Assembly: GCA_020832365.1 (NCBI GenBank)
Contig: JAFIEX010000006.1
Span: forward strand, 1-44,264
Direction: 5' to 3'
Length of the DNA stretch: 44,264 nucleotides
DNA from: Crocinitomicaceae bacterium
GTDB taxonomy: Bacteria > Bacteroidota > Bacteroidia > Flavobacteriales_D > Crocinitomicaceae
Of the stretch, positions 1-8,978 are shown in pieces (the first letter of the stretch is position 1; each line of letters opens with the position of its first letter). The position numbers and the translations under genes were made by a program. Under the pieces are notes generated by a model. That model was not told the DNA's origin and did not search any database. It worked only from the letters and a program-made list of their open reading frames with translations.

Positions 1-38
1 TACATTTAAATAATCCAAATACTTAACAAAATCTAACA

Positions 39-125
39 CCCCCCACCGCTACCGCAAGATTACCTATCGGTGCTATAGTTCGACCAACTCACCAAACCGC
101 TTCGTGGTGCATCTCGTTCGCGGGG
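39..125. repeat. GC-rich hairpin-type interspersed repeat, long form, copy 1
   Basis: Shares about 80 bp with 37542-37625 with about 5 mismatches; begins CCGCTACCGCAAGATTACC and ends GCATCTCGTTCGCGGGG; ends 4 bp from the toxin stop codon at 129. Confidence 0.8.
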
Positions 126-128
126 TGT

Positions 129-401
129 TTAGATATAATGCCCTTTTAGAGAGAGTACGACGATTTTATTTTCATCTTCAAGAACTTCGTAAACGATACG
201 GTGTTCTTTGTTTATGCGACGCGACCAACAGCCCGAGAGTTCAAATTTAAGTGGTTCAGGTTTTCCAATTCCCTTGTAAGGGTTTTGTTTTATGGATTCA
301 ATGATGCTTCGTGTTTTTTAAGGATTGAATTTTGTCCGGATTTCTTAAAAAAAAAGAAGGTCTTCATTAGCTTTAATGGTAAAATCAATTAATCTTTCCA
401 T
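129..401 (-). pseudogene. YoeB/Txe-like toxin, frame disrupted by two homopolymer indels
   Basis: Conceptual minus-strand translation with frame repair: MERLIDFTIKANEDLLFFKKSGQNSILKK-TRSIIESIKQNPYKGIGKPEPLKFELSGCWSRRINKEHRIVYEVLEDENKIVVLSLKGHYI. N- and C-terminal parts share a frame (273 bp), but 9 T and 6 A runs put the middle out of frame with an immediate TAA. Overlaps the antitoxin stop. Confidence 0.75.
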
Positions 402-601
402 ATTTCATCTAGATCAATTTTTACCGTTTTCCCTTCACTTGCTTGTTTTTTGCTTTCTAGAATTTTTTCCACAAATTCAGGATTATAAGGTCTGTCTTTG
501 GATACCTCAAATTTCATTTTAAGTGCCTTTATAAAAGCTTTTAAAGCACTTGCTTGTTCTTTTGTTTGAGGATGTATGATATAGATTTCTTCTGATTTCA
601 T
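389..601 (-). CDS. Small antitoxin-like protein (DUF2683-like)
   Basis: 70 aa, upstream of and overlapping the YoeB-like frame; typical antitoxin-toxin order. Confidence 0.65.
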   Translation of the reverse strand: MKSEEIYIIHPQTKEQASALKAFIKALKMKFEVSKDRPYNPEFVEKILESKKQASEGKTVKIDLDEIWKD

Positions 602-779
602 GATGTTTAGTTTTATTTTTAATGATAATTCGTTCTTTTATATGATAATTCATTAATTTCAACCCAAAGATACAACTTTTGTTATCCAAAATGAAAAAAA
701 TCCTTAGCTTAGTCATTCAGAGGGTTACTGAAACTTGCATATCACAAAACTTTTTCAACAAAAATCTCAATTTTTTTCC

Positions 780-930
780 CTAATTTTATTTCGACGCAAA
801 CCAAATAGCTTGACACAACAACGACATAGCAGAAATAGAGACCTTCGGGAAGACCTCAGGTATAACTACCAATACGCAGACCAAACGAATGAAGATGGTT
901 TGTTGCGCAACCATTTGTATTTAGCACAAA
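780..930 (+). pseudogene. RHS-repeat protein fragment (remnant)
   Basis: cgacgcaaaccaaatagcttgacacaacaacgacatagc matches gacgcaaacggaaatagcttgacgcaacaacgacatagc in the RHS gene at about 34860; encodes NSLTQQRHS as there, with a 1-bp difference that shifts frame upstream. Confidence 0.65.
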
Positions 931-946
931 TGCTAAAATTTCGACA

Positions 947-1573
947 ATGAGCAGACTAATAGTTTTTTTAATTATATCTTGGATTATAGCGCTTAATCAA
1001 TTGAGCGGACAGACATTTCAGCGGGGATTCAATTATGAAGAAGGATCTATTACCCTGAAAAATCGCACAATTCTTCACGGTGAAGTAGCGAATATTAAAC
1101 ATGGATTTAGGGGTAAAATATTGACTCGTATAAGGATAAAATTACCTGGGAAATGTTTTACTAAAAATTATCATCCACGCAAAATTTTAGGTTTCTCAAT
1201 GGGAAATCGTCAATTCGTGAGTTGGCGGGTTAAGCGGAATAATAATTTGTTTAGAGAAATTTACACCATTCATGCAGGAAAACAATACCAAATTTTTGAA
1301 TTACATAAAGAAGGTCATTTGAGTATTTATCTAAAGTATTTTATTGACGAAGATTTACATATTCGATCAGTGCCTTTTTTTCTGAAAAAAGATGAAATTT
1401 TATTGGTCCGCGCTACTCAAGGCATATTTGGTTTGAAACAAAATATGTTGTCAGATTACTTTGCTGACTGTCCTCCGTTAATTAAGCTTATTAGAGAGAG
1501 AAAAATTACGACACCAGAAGAAGTCGCAATTTTTTACAATAATTACATAGATGAACAACTTCATTCTAAATGA
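947..1573 (+). CDS. Hypothetical exported protein
   Basis: 208 aa with an N-terminal hydrophobic signal-like segment ending LSGQ; ATG overlaps the stop of the preceding ORF (ATGA). Confidence 0.6.
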   Translation: MSRLIVFLIISWIIALNQLSGQTFQRGFNYEEGSITLKNRTILHGEVANIKHGFRGKILTRIRIKLPGKCFTKNYHPRKILGFSMGNRQFVSWRVKRNNNLFREIYTIHAGKQYQIFELHKEGHLSIYLKYFIDEDLHIRSVPFFLKKDEILLVRATQGIFGLKQNMLSDYFADCPPLIKLIRERKITTPEEVAIFYNNYIDEQLHSK

Positions 1574-1762
1574 TTAGGTTTGCAGTAAAAAAAACTTCTC
1601 GAGACGATGAATGAAATCTTGATTATGAATCTCTAAAGACAGATTTGCTTTTAAAAATTGATTTAATCTTTCATCAATTTAATTGTGTTTTAAAACTTGC
1701 AACTTTTAAGTTTACAACTAATTTACATTGTTAAAACGCAAACTACGCCCCCCATTGACCAT

Positions 1763-1781
1763 TCCCGAGCTGAGCTTGGGA
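1763..1781. repeat. Near-perfect short palindrome
   Basis: TCCCGAGCTGAGCTTGGGA; arms TCCC-AGCT / AGCT-GGGA. Confidence 0.5.
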
Positions 1782-1870
1782 GAAGTTAAAGCAAAAGAGA
1801 ATCAATCTGTCGCCACTCCTTAAAGCATTCACCAATAAATTAATTGATGTAATGTTGTACTTTATAAATT

Positions 1871-2680
1871 TTACACAGCTACATTATGCTCCCTTAAAGC
1901 ATCATTCAAAGAAGTTTTAAGATCAGTACTAGCTTTTCTTTTGCCAATAATTAATGCGCAAGGCACTTGATAGTCACCTGCAGGGAATTTTTTAGTGTAA
2001 CTTCCCGGTATAACCACGCTTCTTTCAGGCACCTCACCTTTATATTCAACGGGGTTATCTCCAGTTACATCAATGATTTTTGTTGATTTTGTTAGTACCA
2101 CATTTGCCCCTAGAACTGCTTCTTTACGAACCCTAACGCCTTCTACGACAATACATCTAGAACCAATAAATGCACCATCTTCAATGATTACTGGTGCGGC
2201 TTGTAAAGGCTCTAATACACCTCCAATCCCTACACCCCCAGACAAATGAACATCTTTACCAATTTGCGCACAAGAACCAACAGTTGCCCAAGTATCTACC
2301 ATCGTGCCACTATCTACAAAAGCACCAATATTTATGTAAGAAGGCATCATAATCACACCTGATGCAATGTATGCACCATATCTTGCAACAGCATGTGGAA
2401 CCACACGAACACCTAACTCTTTGTAATTCGTTTTCAAAGCCATCTTATCATGAAACTCAAAAGGTCCCACCTCGATCGTTTCCATTTTACGAATAGGAAA
2501 GTAAAGCACGACTGCTTTTTTCACCCATTCATTCACCTGCCAACTTCCATCCGCAAGAGGTTCTGCCACTCTTAATCTACCTTTATCAATTTCTTCAATA
2601 ACCAGTTCAATCGCTTCTATCGTGTTTTTATCGGCTAACAAACTTCTATCTTCCCAAGCTTTTTCTATAATGACTTTCAT
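1871..2680 (-). CDS. dapD: 2,3,4,5-tetrahydropyridine-2,6-dicarboxylate N-succinyltransferase
   Basis: 269 aa; left-handed beta-helix hexapeptide pattern (GAYIASGVIMMPSYINIGAFVDSGTMVDTWATVGSCAQIGKDVHLSGGVGIGGVLEP). Confidence 0.95.
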   Translation of the reverse strand: MKVIIEKAWEDRSLLADKNTIEAIELVIEEIDKGRLRVAEPLADGSWQVNEWVKKAVVLYFPIRKMETIEVGPFEFHDKMALKTNYKELGVRVVPHAVARYGAYIASGVIMMPSYINIGAFVDSGTMVDTWATVGSCAQIGKDVHLSGGVGIGGVLEPLQAAPVIIEDGAFIGSRCIVVEGVRVRKEAVLGANVVLTKSTKIIDVTGDNPVEYKGEVPERSVVIPGSYTKKFPAGDYQVPCALIIGKRKASTDLKTSLNDALREHNVAV

Positions 2681-2792
2681 AAGATTTTTTTGACTGCAAA
2701 AATAACGGGTTCTTAGCTAACTTTTTCAAGTTTCCATTTATTAAACAGATTACGCTAAATCTGTTCAATAGTTAAAAACTTTATTAAAAACA

Positions 2793-3875
2793 TTAATTAC
2801 ATGAAAAATCAGAGGACTGATCTAAGGGGATTCCACTGCAAAAATTCAACTGAACTGTAAATGGTCCATTTGCTAACTCCCTAGTAGAAAAAGAATTTAA
2901 CGCCCTAAAATTTGTTTGAGGAGGATTTTCAGTTTTAAAAATCCTTATGCTTTCCCTAGCTGTAAAAATACCTAATGCACCACTTAAATTAGAGAATTCA
3001 GGTCTATTCTGTGTCAATGAATTTGTCGGCTGATTCGCAAGCATGTATGTTTGTAAGTCTTGTGAGCCACCAGTAAGAAGTATTTCCATTCCATGCACTT
3101 CTCTTCTTATGACTTGATTGTCTATAGGGATATTCATTCTTAACAACTCATAGAAAGTTTGTCCATTAGCCGTTAACATTCCCTGACCACTTGTTATATC
3201 TGAGGAATTTATTGAGCCAATATTCCAAGGAATACTTTTAATTTCAGTTCCATTTGCCGTGCGTTCTCTATAAAAAAATCTTAATCGAACGTTAAACATA
3301 ACAGCAGTTCCCGGAATAAAACGAATTGGTTGATTTCTATAACCGTTCAACGGCACATTTGCATTTGCAAAAGTAAGACCACCGTCCAGCGGAGCGGGAG
3401 TAGTAATACTCATATTTCTAATTAATCGAGTTCTACCTTCTACTTTATGCTCACCATCATTAATATCGATAATTAATCGGTATTGATTATCTCTATTTAG
3501 ATCATTCGCTTTAAAATAATACAATCTTTGCTCAGGGTAGAAGAATACCCCTTCTCGTTTATTAGAAGTAACCGTATCCTTCAATTGCCATTCTCTGAGA
3601 ATATTTTGTTGTATATCAATTTCTTGAACAATAGCATTAACTTGTTCTAAAGGGAAATAACTCGAATCCGGAACTTTGGCAAAATCTAAAGCATCCCCTT
3701 CACCAATAAAAGTTCTGTGTAAACGCATAAAATGATACTCGTCAGAAGGATCTATAATAAAATGAACGACAGGTCTTCTTTCAAAATCACCAAATAGCTT
3801 AACTTTGGTGGTGCAGCCAATCGTACAAGCAGCAATAAAAGTGAAGAATAGTATCTTCGATAATAATAATCTCAT
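2793..3875 (-). CDS. Hypothetical lipoprotein
   Basis: 360 aa; N-terminal signal with lipobox-like cysteine (FIAACTIGC). Confidence 0.7.
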   Translation of the reverse strand: MRLLLSKILFFTFIAACTIGCTTKVKLFGDFERRPVVHFIIDPSDEYHFMRLHRTFIGEGDALDFAKVPDSSYFPLEQVNAIVQEIDIQQNILREWQLKDTVTSNKREGVFFYPEQRLYYFKANDLNRDNQYRLIIDINDGEHKVEGRTRLIRNMSITTPAPLDGGLTFANANVPLNGYRNQPIRFIPGTAVMFNVRLRFFYRERTANGTEIKSIPWNIGSINSSDITSGQGMLTANGQTFYELLRMNIPIDNQVIRREVHGMEILLTGGSQDLQTYMLANQPTNSLTQNRPEFSNLSGALGIFTARESIRIFKTENPPQTNFRALNSFSTRELANGPFTVQLNFCSGIPLDQSSDFSCN

Positions 3876-4010
3876 GTTACAAATTTACGATAATTATTGT
3901 TCGTTGTTTACCCATTTAAGCAATAGCCTATACATTTCATTCATTTTTACCCGCAAAGTTTTTAGTTAAGTGGTCATTATTTTATGAAAATGATTTTCGA
4001 AAATTACAAA

Positions 4011-4037
4011 AAATCCCGAATTATATTTTCGGGATTT
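4011..4037 (-). terminator. Hairpin terminator candidate downstream of the 4065-5390 gene
   Basis: aaatcccgaa-ttatatt-ttcgggattt inverted repeat. Confidence 0.7.
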
Positions 4038-4064
4038 AATTTCATATTCACTATTAGCTAAACA

Positions 4065-5390
4065 TTAGTCAAATACAGCAATTATAACTCCTTCAGATGA
4101 GGGTTTATTTTGCACATTTAAAGTTTTGTTATTCAACTTACAAGTAATTGTTGACTCATTTGCCGTATTAAAGAAAACATCTGCACTACTCAGAAATGGA
4201 AATTGACCAAACAATCCCTGAGGCGTAAGATCTGAAGTTTGATTGTTGTTTCCATCATACATAAATAAGGCAATCGTATTGTTTTCAGGATCACAAAAAT
4301 CATTAGTGGATAACAAGTGTCCATCTACTTCCAAAACATCTCTTCCAGCAGAAATTCCCTGATTGGCCGCAAAAATCGTCAACACCGATTGATTAGCATC
4401 AGTAGGTAAATCATTAAAAAGTAAGCTCACTAATGTTCCTGGAGGCGGAAAAGTTCTTAAGTAAACAAGCGGATTCGAGCGATTGAATGCCTCACGGTAA
4501 TAAAACACTTTTCTATCTCCAGAAACTTTGGTATCTACTTCAAATTCGTAATTAGTTTCCCTCTTTACTATCAGCGGTCCCCAATTACCGCTAGCATCTG
4601 CATTTAGTGTAGCAATCGGCGAGTTCGAAACACGCGCACCAGTATTACTATTTACTTCATATACTTTCACCTCTGCATTCTGGCGTGGGCTGTTTTCACC
4701 TAGTGTTACAACCCTGCCTGAGATACGCACTGATGAGGATGGTTGAATAGAAGTAGTTTGAGGAGATGCACCATTCAAAAACTCATACATAGCTAAAAAT
4801 GCTTCTGGTGATGTTGCTACTTCATAATGATCTTGTCCAAACAATTTAACATTTTCAGCCCCTGGTATATCGTCACTGCTTACAATCAAATCATCAGGCG
4901 ACCAGATATTTAAGGTTGGAATTTCTTCATTTGGTCCCGCTGGTCCAGGTTGCGTCCCACTTCCAATGTGAACATACTTATGTACTTTGGCCGCTCGAGT
5001 GGCGTCAGACAGATAATTATAGCTCAAACCTCCCCCTGCTGAATGCCCCATTAAATGGACTTTCGTAGCACCTGTTTTAGATAAAACACCATCAATGAAT
5101 GCATCTAAAAGGGCAACATTATCTTGTTGACCTAAAGTATTCCAATCAAATGCAAACATTCTGTCTTCGCAATAAAAATTAGACGAAAAACGCATAACAT
5201 GATTCGCATAAGTGTCTCCTGATGCCAAAAAGCCATGCACCATGACCAATGGCGTCAGATTTTTATTACAAGATGCAACACCTGCTCCACCGCCATTTCC
5301 GTTGCCGTTTTCCTCATCATCTTTTCGACACGCCGAGAAAGTCATAGACAGACCTGCTAATAACAAAACGATAAATCCCAATTTTTTCAT
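4065..5390 (-). CDS. Alpha/beta-hydrolase (lipase-like) lipoprotein with C-terminal beta-rich domains
   Basis: 441 aa; lipoprotein signal (LSMTFSAC); MVHGFLASG oxyanion-type motif and GHSAGG nucleophile elbow. Confidence 0.85.
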   Translation of the reverse strand: MKKLGFIVLLLAGLSMTFSACRKDDEENGNGNGGGAGVASCNKNLTPLVMVHGFLASGDTYANHVMRFSSNFYCEDRMFAFDWNTLGQQDNVALLDAFIDGVLSKTGATKVHLMGHSAGGGLSYNYLSDATRAAKVHKYVHIGSGTQPGPAGPNEEIPTLNIWSPDDLIVSSDDIPGAENVKLFGQDHYEVATSPEAFLAMYEFLNGASPQTTSIQPSSSVRISGRVVTLGENSPRQNAEVKVYEVNSNTGARVSNSPIATLNADASGNWGPLIVKRETNYEFEVDTKVSGDRKVFYYREAFNRSNPLVYLRTFPPPGTLVSLLFNDLPTDANQSVLTIFAANQGISAGRDVLEVDGHLLSTNDFCDPENNTIALFMYDGNNNQTSDLTPQGLFGQFPFLSSADVFFNTANESTITCKLNNKTLNVQNKPSSEGVIIAVFD

Positions 5391-5501
5391 GGTAATTCTT
5401 TTTAAATTTCGAAGTTAAATTACAATTTTTTGATTATTTCTAAGTAGTAGCTATCAAAAATTTGCAAATTTTAGCGAGTTCCAACTCAAAAAAAAAGCAT
5501 T

Positions 5502-6401
5502 TTAGCCACACATCTCTCGATAAATTGTCTCCACTGCATCCGCTGGCGCTAACCATTTTGCATCTTTTACCCTTCTAAACCACGTTAATTGTCTTTTTGC
5601 ATACCTTCTAGTATTTTGTTGAATTTGTGCAATGGCATCACTGAGCGTTATTTTCCCTTCAAAATATGGAAAAAGTTCTTTATAGCCAACAGTATTAAGA
5701 GACTGCAGATGTTTGTAAGGTAAAACATTCTCTACTTCTAGTATCAAACCCTGTTCAACCATTTGTATCACACGATCATTGATTCTTTGGTATAAAACTT
5801 CTCTAGGTAATTGAAGTACGAAGTAGTCCACAATAAAATCTTGCTCTCTAGGTTTTTTAGAACGCTTTAAATCATTCAGCGTTTTCCCTGTTAATGTATT
5901 GAGTTCAAGAGCACGAATGATACGAGCTGGATTGCTGATATCTATATTTTCAAAGGTTTCAGGATCTAGAATCTTTAATTTTTGCTGTAAAGTTTCCAAA
6001 CCATTTTTCTCTAAGATACCTGCTAACTTTGCTCGAATAGCATTGTCTGTGGGTAATTGATGTGTTCCCTCTACTAACGCTTGAATAAACAAGCCCGAAC
6101 CTCCGGTTACAATTACGCAATTATCTTTATCTAGGCAAGAATTCAGTATTGGACAAGCTTCTTTTTCAAACTGACCGGCAGTTAGTGGTTCATGAATAGA
6201 ATGCGAATCAATAAAATAATGCTGAACACCATCCATTTCTTCTTGGGAAGGTTTGGCCGTACCAATACTAAGCTCTTTATAAAACTGCCTTGAATCTGCA
6301 TTAATAATGGCACAATTCAACTTTTTAGCGAGTTGAATGGAAACGGCTGTTTTTCCGACGGCTGTTGGACCAGCAACTACTATAACTCTTTTAGCTTTCA
6401 T
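5502..6401 (-). CDS. miaA: tRNA dimethylallyltransferase
   Basis: AGPTAVGKT P-loop, NADSRQFYKELSIGTAKP, TGGSGLF motifs. Confidence 0.96.
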   Translation of the reverse strand: MKAKRVIVVAGPTAVGKTAVSIQLAKKLNCAIINADSRQFYKELSIGTAKPSQEEMDGVQHYFIDSHSIHEPLTAGQFEKEACPILNSCLDKDNCVIVTGGSGLFIQALVEGTHQLPTDNAIRAKLAGILEKNGLETLQQKLKILDPETFENIDISNPARIIRALELNTLTGKTLNDLKRSKKPREQDFIVDYFVLQLPREVLYQRINDRVIQMVEQGLILEVENVLPYKHLQSLNTVGYKELFPYFEGKITLSDAIAQIQQNTRRYAKRQLTWFRRVKDAKWLAPADAVETIYREMCG

Positions 6402-6423
6402 TCACTAACTTTGATAAAGTGAT

Positions 6424-8448
6424 TTACCAAATGATAGAAATTTTTTCCTTGGGGTTGCGCATTGGGTCTCCCTCTTGCACATCAAAAGCACGAAAAAATT
6501 CAGGGGAGTTCTTTAAGGGACCATTTACACGAAACATACCAGGGCTATGCGGATCTGTTGCTAAACGTTTCTTTAACTCTTCATCCGTGTAATTAATCTT
6601 CCAAAGTTGCGCATAGGCGATAAAAAATCTTTGAGATGGGGAAAATCCATACACCTCACGCCCCGATTTATATTCGTTTGTTTTGGTATAGGCATGATAA
6701 GCCATCGTTACACCACCTAAATCAGCAATATTTTCTCCCATCGTCAATTCTGGATTAACACAATGCTCATGAATAGGACAAAAGTCACGGAATGTTTGCC
6801 CCAATTTTTGAGTTCTTTCTTCGAATTGTTTTCGATCTTTTGTCGACCACCAATCCGTTAAAGAACCATCCGCAGCAAACTTACTTCCCATATCATCAAA
6901 ACCATGCGTAAACTCATGTCCAATTACCATTCCTATTCCACCATAATTCACGGCATCTTCAGCCTTTAAGTCAAAAAAAGGTGCTTGCATTATTCCAGCT
7001 GGGAAAACAATTTCGTTTTTTACAGGATGATAATAAGCATTAACCATGTGTGCTGGCATAGACCACTCACTTCTATCCACTACCTGATCAAATTTATTTA
7101 AGTTTTCTTGCTTTTCGAATATTGCGCATTGCATTACATTATGTATGTGATTATGCTTATCTAACTCCAGTCCTTCATAATCTCTCCATGTATCTGGATA
7201 ACCTAACTTACGGCCAATGGCATTGAGTTTCTTTAGGGCTTCATTTTTGGTTTGACTGGTCATCCAATCTAAATTTTCCAATCTATTACGATAGACAAGC
7301 AATAAATTATCGACCATTTCATTCACTTTTTCTTTCGCCTCCTTCGAAAAATGTCTCTTCACAAAAGCCCTTCCCAATGCCTCCCCAAGTGTATTAGCAG
7401 TCAGTTTTTCAATTAATAGCTCTTCTTTTGACTTCATTTCACGAATACCAGACAGTTTTCTTCCATAAAAATCAAAGTGAAGATTTACAATATCAGAGGT
7501 TAGGTGCTTAGCAAAATGATTTAAAACCTGGCTAGTTAGGTAGATTTTTATTTCGTCTAAACTTGTTCGAGCCCAATAAGCATTAAAAAATCTAAAATAT
7601 TCTGGTTGCCTTACCACGATTGAACCTGAAGGCGAAATACCTAAATATCTTAAGTAGATTTCTAGGTGAAAATCAGCCATTTCTTTCGAAAAATCTTGGA
7701 ATTCCATTGGATGATAATTTGCTTCTGGTATGCGGAGCTCTGCCGGTCCTTTCATTGCACCAGCTAAACTTTGTTCCATTTCTGCAGCTACGACTCCCAA
7801 CTTATTATTGTAAGCAACATTGAATTGACTTGCTAAATCCCCTAGGTATTCTACATATTGCTGAAATAGAACCATTTTCGATTTTTCATTAGCGCGATAA
7901 TAATCTCTATTTGGCAACCCTATTCCAGCTTGATTCATGTAAAGCACATTTCTATCTACTTCTCTCAAATCTTGTGCGACATAAGCAGAAAAATAAGCAG
8001 TGATGCCCATCATGTGCATTTCGGCTAATACTGCGAGCATTTCTTCTTTGGAATTAGCTCCAAATATTTTTTCTTGTACAAACTGCTCAACTGCCAATTT
8101 TCCTGCCGCTCTATTCGTTTCATCGAAATAAGCGTTGGCGTATTTCCCTAATAGTCCCATGTAATCAACATTCCCAGATTTTTTTACCGCATCATTTAAT
8201 ATCGCTTTTAACTTTTCCTTATTGGCGCGATCGAGTTCGTTAAAACTTCCCCACCTTGACTCCGAAGCAGGTACTGGGTTATCTTTGATCCATTGACCAT
8301 TTGCAAACATGAAAAAATCATCTTGCGGTCTAACATCTGTTAACATGTAATGTGTGCGAATGGATTGCTTGTTTTTACCCTGCCAAATTGCACAGGAAGA
8401 AACAACTATTAAGATAATTATTGAAGACCAAAAAAATCGTTTGTTCAT
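6424..8448 (-). CDS. M13 family zinc metallopeptidase (PepO/neprilysin-like), probable lipoprotein
   Basis: VIGHEFTHGFDD (HExxH) and ENIADLGG motifs; signal with Cys (IVVSSC). Confidence 0.95.
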   Translation of the reverse strand: MNKRFFWSSIIILIVVSSCAIWQGKNKQSIRTHYMLTDVRPQDDFFMFANGQWIKDNPVPASESRWGSFNELDRANKEKLKAILNDAVKKSGNVDYMGLLGKYANAYFDETNRAAGKLAVEQFVQEKIFGANSKEEMLAVLAEMHMMGITAYFSAYVAQDLREVDRNVLYMNQAGIGLPNRDYYRANEKSKMVLFQQYVEYLGDLASQFNVAYNNKLGVVAAEMEQSLAGAMKGPAELRIPEANYHPMEFQDFSKEMADFHLEIYLRYLGISPSGSIVVRQPEYFRFFNAYWARTSLDEIKIYLTSQVLNHFAKHLTSDIVNLHFDFYGRKLSGIREMKSKEELLIEKLTANTLGEALGRAFVKRHFSKEAKEKVNEMVDNLLLVYRNRLENLDWMTSQTKNEALKKLNAIGRKLGYPDTWRDYEGLELDKHNHIHNVMQCAIFEKQENLNKFDQVVDRSEWSMPAHMVNAYYHPVKNEIVFPAGIMQAPFFDLKAEDAVNYGGIGMVIGHEFTHGFDDMGSKFAADGSLTDWWSTKDRKQFEERTQKLGQTFRDFCPIHEHCVNPELTMGENIADLGGVTMAYHAYTKTNEYKSGREVYGFSPSQRFFIAYAQLWKINYTDEELKKRLATDPHSPGMFRVNGPLKNSPEFFRAFDVQEGDPMRNPKEKISIIW

Positions 8449-8522
8449 TATGAATAAAGTTTCCTATTTAAATTAAAATTGAGGGAGCTTATTTCCCCTC
8501 ATACAAAATCTGTCGATTAAAT

Positions 8523-8975
8523 TTAATCAATATTTTCGAGTATCATGCCAATATGAGGTATTCCATCCTCCAAATAGCCCTCACCCACCTGTTTAAAACC
8601 AAAGTTTTCATAGAATTTTTTCAAGTAAGTTTGAGCAGAAATTTGGACGCTGCAATTACTGTAATTATCCCTTAGCCAATTCAATGCTTCTAACATCAAA
8701 GCTTTCCCTAAACCCTCATTTCTGTTGGTTTGCTTCACTACTACTCTGCCAATACTAGCAGAAGCAAACCTTGCTCCAGGAGGAAAAACCCTTAAGGTCG
8801 CAATTATTTGACCTTCTTTATCCTTCATCAAAAAATGCTGAGCTAATTGGTCCCAATCATCTAATTCTTGATAGGGGCAGTCTTGCTCCACCACAAATAC
8901 CTCAACACGCAGCCGAAGAATGGCGTATAGCGCTGATTTTGTTAGATCCTGAAAACGCTTATTTTCAATCTTCAT
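8523..8975 (-). CDS. GNAT family N-acetyltransferase (ElaA-like)
   Basis: YAILRLRVEVFVVEQDCPYQELDDWDQLAQH and GLGKALM motifs. Confidence 0.9.
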   Translation of the reverse strand: MKIENKRFQDLTKSALYAILRLRVEVFVVEQDCPYQELDDWDQLAQHFLMKDKEGQIIATLRVFPPGARFASASIGRVVVKQTNRNEGLGKALMLEALNWLRDNYSNCSVQISAQTYLKKFYENFGFKQVGEGYLEDGIPHIGMILENID

Positions 8976-8978
8976 TCA

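Noticed and set aside
201-392. 63-aa plus-strand ORF
   Set aside because: Antisense to the YoeB-like toxin frame; no independent support.
519-716. 65-aa minus-strand ORF
   Set aside because: Overlaps the antitoxin N-terminus out of frame; low-complexity composition.
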